From Synechococcales cyanobacterium CRU_2_2 (GTDB taxonomy: Bacteria; Cyanobacteriota; Cyanobacteriia; PCC-9006; JAAUQQ01), in contig JAAUOP010000043.1 in NCBI GenBank assembly GCA_012034805.1, positions 1 to 33,753 on the forward strand: a stretch of DNA of 33,753 nt. The letters are read 5' to 3'. The position numbers and the translations under genes are program-made. Positions 31,557 to 33,753 of this stretch are shown here, one piece after another; the stretch's first letter is position 1; every line of letters starts with the position of its first letter. The notes under the pieces were generated by a model, which worked only from the letters and a program-made list of their open reading frames with translations, did no database searches and was not told the origin of the DNA.

Positions 31557-31958
31557 ATGGAATATTTGCTCGACACCAACATCTGCATCTACATCATTAA
31601 GCGCCGCCCCCCTCCGGTTTTAGAGCGCTTTCGATCGCGAAATTTAGGTGAGATTGGTATTTCATCGATCACGGTAGCTGAGCTGAGCTATGGCGTCCAG
31701 AAAAGCCAGCGAGTGGCACAAAATCAAGTGGCTCTAGAGCAGTTTTTGTTGCCCTTGGCTTTGCTAGAGTTTGATGAGGCAGCTGCCTGGACCTATGGAA
31801 AAATCCGGGCTGAGCTAGAACGCCAAGGCAACCCCATTCGTTCCCTAGATTTGTTAATTGCTGCCCAGGCCCTAAATCGTGGCATCACTTTGGTCACAAA
31901 CAATAGGGGTGAGTTTGAACGGGTGGATGGCTTGGCCATGGAAAATTGGGCTTCTTGA
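31557..31958 (+). CDS. vapC: VapC-type PIN-domain toxin (ribonuclease)
   Basis: The 133-residue PIN-domain protein has the acidic active-site set: Asp6 in YLLDTNICIYI, Glu42 in TVAELSYGVQ, Asp99 in RSLDLLIAAQAL, and the C-terminal NNRGEFERV. VapC toxins cleave tRNA or rRNA and are neutralised by VapB. It follows the antitoxin gene with a 51-base gap, longer than usual for such pairs, but no other frame fits the gap. The start ATG at 31557 is unambiguous. Confidence 0.92.
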   Translation: MEYLLDTNICIYIIKRRPPPVLERFRSRNLGEIGISSITVAELSYGVQKSQRVAQNQVALEQFLLPLALLEFDEAAAWTYGKIRAELERQGNPIRSLDLLIAAQALNRGITLVTNNRGEFERVDGLAMENWAS

Positions 31959-32031
31959 TGGGGGAAGCTAACGCGCTCTACAATGATGCGTGTCAGGGTT
32001 TTTGCGATACTTTTTGCGGCATTTTGGAAAC

Positions 32032-33012
32032 ATGGGCATCACGAATGGCTTTGTCGGCACGATTGGGAATACGCCGCTGATTCGGATCAACAGCTTTAGC
32101 GACGAAACGGGCTGCGAGATTTTGGGCAAGGCCGAGTTTCTCAACCCCGGTGGTTCTGTCAAGGATCGAGCTGCGCTGTTCATCATCGAAGCCGCCGAAC
32201 AGGCGGGTTTGCTCAAACCTGGCGGAACCGTGGTCGAAGGCACAGCGGGCAATACAGGCATTGGCCTCGCCCACATTTGCAACGCCAAGGGCTACAACTG
32301 CCTGATCGTGATTCCCGATACCCAGTCCCAGGAAAAAATTGACTTGCTCCGCACCCTTGGCGCAGAAGTTCGCACGGTGCCCGCCGTGCCCTACAGCAAT
32401 CCCGAAAACTATGTCAGGGTCTCGGGTCGTCTCGCGGCAGAACTCGACAACGCCATTTGGGCTAATCAGTTTGACAATCTCGCCAATCGCGAAGCCCACT
32501 ACGCCACCACTGGCCCCGAAATTTGGGCACAAACCGATGGCAAAGTCGATGCCTGGGTCGCAGCGACGGGCACGGGTGGCACCTATGCGGGCACAGCGAT
32601 GTTTCTGAAGGAAAAGAACCCCGAGATTCGCTGTGTGGTCGCAGATCCCATGGGCAGTGGCATTTATAGCTATGTCAAAACCGGCGCAGTTTCCAGCGAA
32701 GGCAGCTCGATCACCGAGGGCATTGGCAACAGCCGGATCACCGCCAACATGGCCGACGCGCCCACGGACGATGCGGTGCAGGTGACGGATCCCCAAGCGC
32801 TGAAGGTGGTCTACCAACTGTTGCGTCAAGATGGTTTGTTCATGGGCGGCTCCGTCGGAATTAATGTGGGTGCTGCGGTTAAGTTAGCCAGACAACTTGG
32901 GCCGGGACATACGATCGTGACGGTGCTGTGCGATGGCGGCGCGCGCTATCAGTCAAGGCTGTTTAATGCGGATTGGCTGGCGTCGAAGGGGCTGGAGATG
33001 CCGGAGGGGTGA
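32032..33012 (+). CDS. cysK: Cysteine synthase A family
   Basis: This PLP enzyme joins O-acetylserine and sulfide to make cysteine. The 326-residue product has the PLP lysine in NPGGSVKDRAALF (Lys44), the substrate loop EGTAGNTGIGLAHI, the phosphate-binding glycines in WVAATGTGGTYAGTAMFLK and the C-terminal VTVLCDGGARYQSRLFNADW. The C-terminal tail resembles the slightly longer cyanobacterial subgroup. GGA before the ATG at 32032 supports this start over the in-frame start at 31990. It lies 73 bases after vapC and is probably independently transcribed. Confidence 0.93.
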   Translation: MGITNGFVGTIGNTPLIRINSFSDETGCEILGKAEFLNPGGSVKDRAALFIIEAAEQAGLLKPGGTVVEGTAGNTGIGLAHICNAKGYNCLIVIPDTQSQEKIDLLRTLGAEVRTVPAVPYSNPENYVRVSGRLAAELDNAIWANQFDNLANREAHYATTGPEIWAQTDGKVDAWVAATGTGGTYAGTAMFLKEKNPEIRCVVADPMGSGIYSYVKTGAVSSEGSSITEGIGNSRITANMADAPTDDAVQVTDPQALKVVYQLLRQDGLFMGGSVGINVGAAVKLARQLGPGHTIVTVLCDGGARYQSRLFNADWLASKGLEMPEG

Positions 33013-33118
33013 ACGCGGTAGGAATGGGGTCGATCGCCAAGCGCTCTGTGGCCGCCACAAGGCCGAGATAGTTTTACTCAAGTAAGCTCCAGCTGCTGAC
33101 AGGTCATGCGCGAGGGGG

Positions 33119-33196
33119 GTGACGGCGATCGCCCGTAAAAAGCCCTATCAGGTTGATGTGGAAGAACGGCAGCTTTTGGTCTCGATTTCTAATTAG
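33119..33196 (+). pseudogene. Possible remnant of a small antitoxin-like protein
   Basis: A GTG-started frame of 25 codons reads VTAIARKKPYQVDVEERQLL and ends VSISN. It recalls the pattern Y-x-V-D-x-E-E-x-x-L-L-x-S-I found in small cyanobacterial antitoxin-like proteins and appears to lack its C-terminus. The rest of 33013-33395 shows no gene. Confidence 0.2.
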
Positions 33197-33395
33197 CCCT
33201 CGAGAACCACCGATTTTGATGCCCCCGGCACTGGACTTAAGTTGTTGAAGCAATTGCTAATCCTGTTTGCCCGCACAAAACCCCGAAAAGTCCGATCAAA
33301 ACGGTAAAATGCAGCGGCGGCTAATTATTTGAACTCAGTACTAGCGATTTTTATCCGTCCGCTGCCATACAGTGTTAGGCATGAGTTAATTTGAG

Positions 33396-33566
33396 CTATT
33401 TAAGCCAAATTTCAAATTGACCTGGTGAAACTCTATATCCAGTCGCTGAGAGGTCTATAGGATTCGAAAATTGTATAGAATACTTACTCTGAAGATAAGC
33501 CTGCAACGCTATGGCTCGCTCTCGATCTGTTGGATTACTATATCTAATATAGCGGATTTCATAAGT
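33396..33566 (-). pseudogene. C-terminal coding fragment beside the IS630 element
   Basis: A minus-strand frame without a start reads YIRYSNPTDRERAIALQAYL, then QSKYSIQFSNPIDLSATGYR and VSPGQFEIWLK before its stop. It begins at the end of the transposase gene. It may be the 3' part of a gene cut by the insertion, or read-through of the element's end. I recognise no family. Confidence 0.3.
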
Positions 33567-33753
33567 CTAAGGAGCAGTAACAGCAGTGTGTAAACCAGTG
33601 TTTGATGTCAGTTTCTGAGACTTGTAAAAAGGCTTTTTCCATCGCCTCAATGAGGGCTTCAGAACTGCGGGCTCCTAAGGTTTTGAGAATAGCCTTAACC
33701 TTTGACCAGAAATTCTCAATCGGTGAAAAGTCCGGTGAGTAAGGCGGCAGATA
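33559..33753 (-). mobile_element. IS630-family transposase, C-terminal part
   Basis: The last 64 residues of a DDE transposase are visible on the minus strand, running off the window edge. LPPYSPDFSPIENFWSKVKA is the diagnostic C-terminal block, which includes the third acidic residue (the E in PIEN). The C-terminus HWFTHCCYCSLDL is typical of cyanobacterial IS630 members as I recall them. The element end should lie just after the stop, near the AT-rich TATATCTAATATAGCGG (33540-33556). The rest of the element and its other end are outside the window. Confidence 0.85.

Noticed and set aside
31993..32829. A 278-codon open frame antisense to cysK
   Set aside because: It mirrors the codon structure of cysK and has no family features; cysK is certain.

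Overview
The window is a cyanobacterial chromosome segment. HIP1-type GCGATCGC octamers are scattered through genes and gaps on both strands. Several families here are characteristic of cyanobacteria: a DUF4336 protein, a PDZ/DUF512 radical-SAM protein, a cyanoexosortase with its partner protein, a PucC/BCD-type carrier and a long-form cysteine synthase. The genus cannot be fixed from the sequence. Most of the content is ordinary chromosomal genes. No CRISPR array, rRNA or tRNA was recognised.

Layout: 1-651 holds the 3' end of a type III glutamine synthetase, followed by a strong terminator. A methyltransferase (957-2021) and two small conserved proteins follow. From about 3.5 to 11.2 kb lies an exopolysaccharide/exosortase locus, all on +: a sugar aminotransferase, a cyanoexosortase, its associated membrane protein, an SLBB-repeat polysaccharide export protein and a Wzc-like tyrosine autokinase. 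A minus-strand secreted, possibly lysozyme-like protein comes next, then uppP, a DUF4336 protein (-), the radical-SAM protein, a TolC-like outer membrane protein, a PucC-like carrier, an inositol-monophosphatase-family enzyme and a HAD hydrolase. The mreB-mreC-mreD operon (-) follows. After it come ssb, a SIMPL-domain protein, a DUF1499 protein, a DedA protein, a tiny membrane protein, speA (arginine decarboxylase), a vapBC module and a cysteine synthase. The right edge cuts into an IS630-type transposase.

The exosortase locus, uppP, TolC, MreBCD and the possible muramidase all concern the cell envelope. The aminotransferase, export protein, Wzc-like kinase and UppP form a plausible polysaccharide synthesis and export set. 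The exosortase would process PEP-CTERM proteins, but none is seen here.

Two window-wide signals stand out. First, seven genes carry eight probable one- or two-base frameshifts. Three lie at GCGATCG-type motifs and three in or beside homopolymers. I read this mainly as consensus error and not as decay, but the sequence cannot prove it. Second, 12-18-nt tandem repeats recur in gaps and inside genes, where they stay in frame. An 18-nt motif with one mismatch also occurs upstream of two unlinked genes. I did not find a convincing new biological system. The best leads are the merged lysozyme-like protein, the repeat habit and the shared 18-nt motif.
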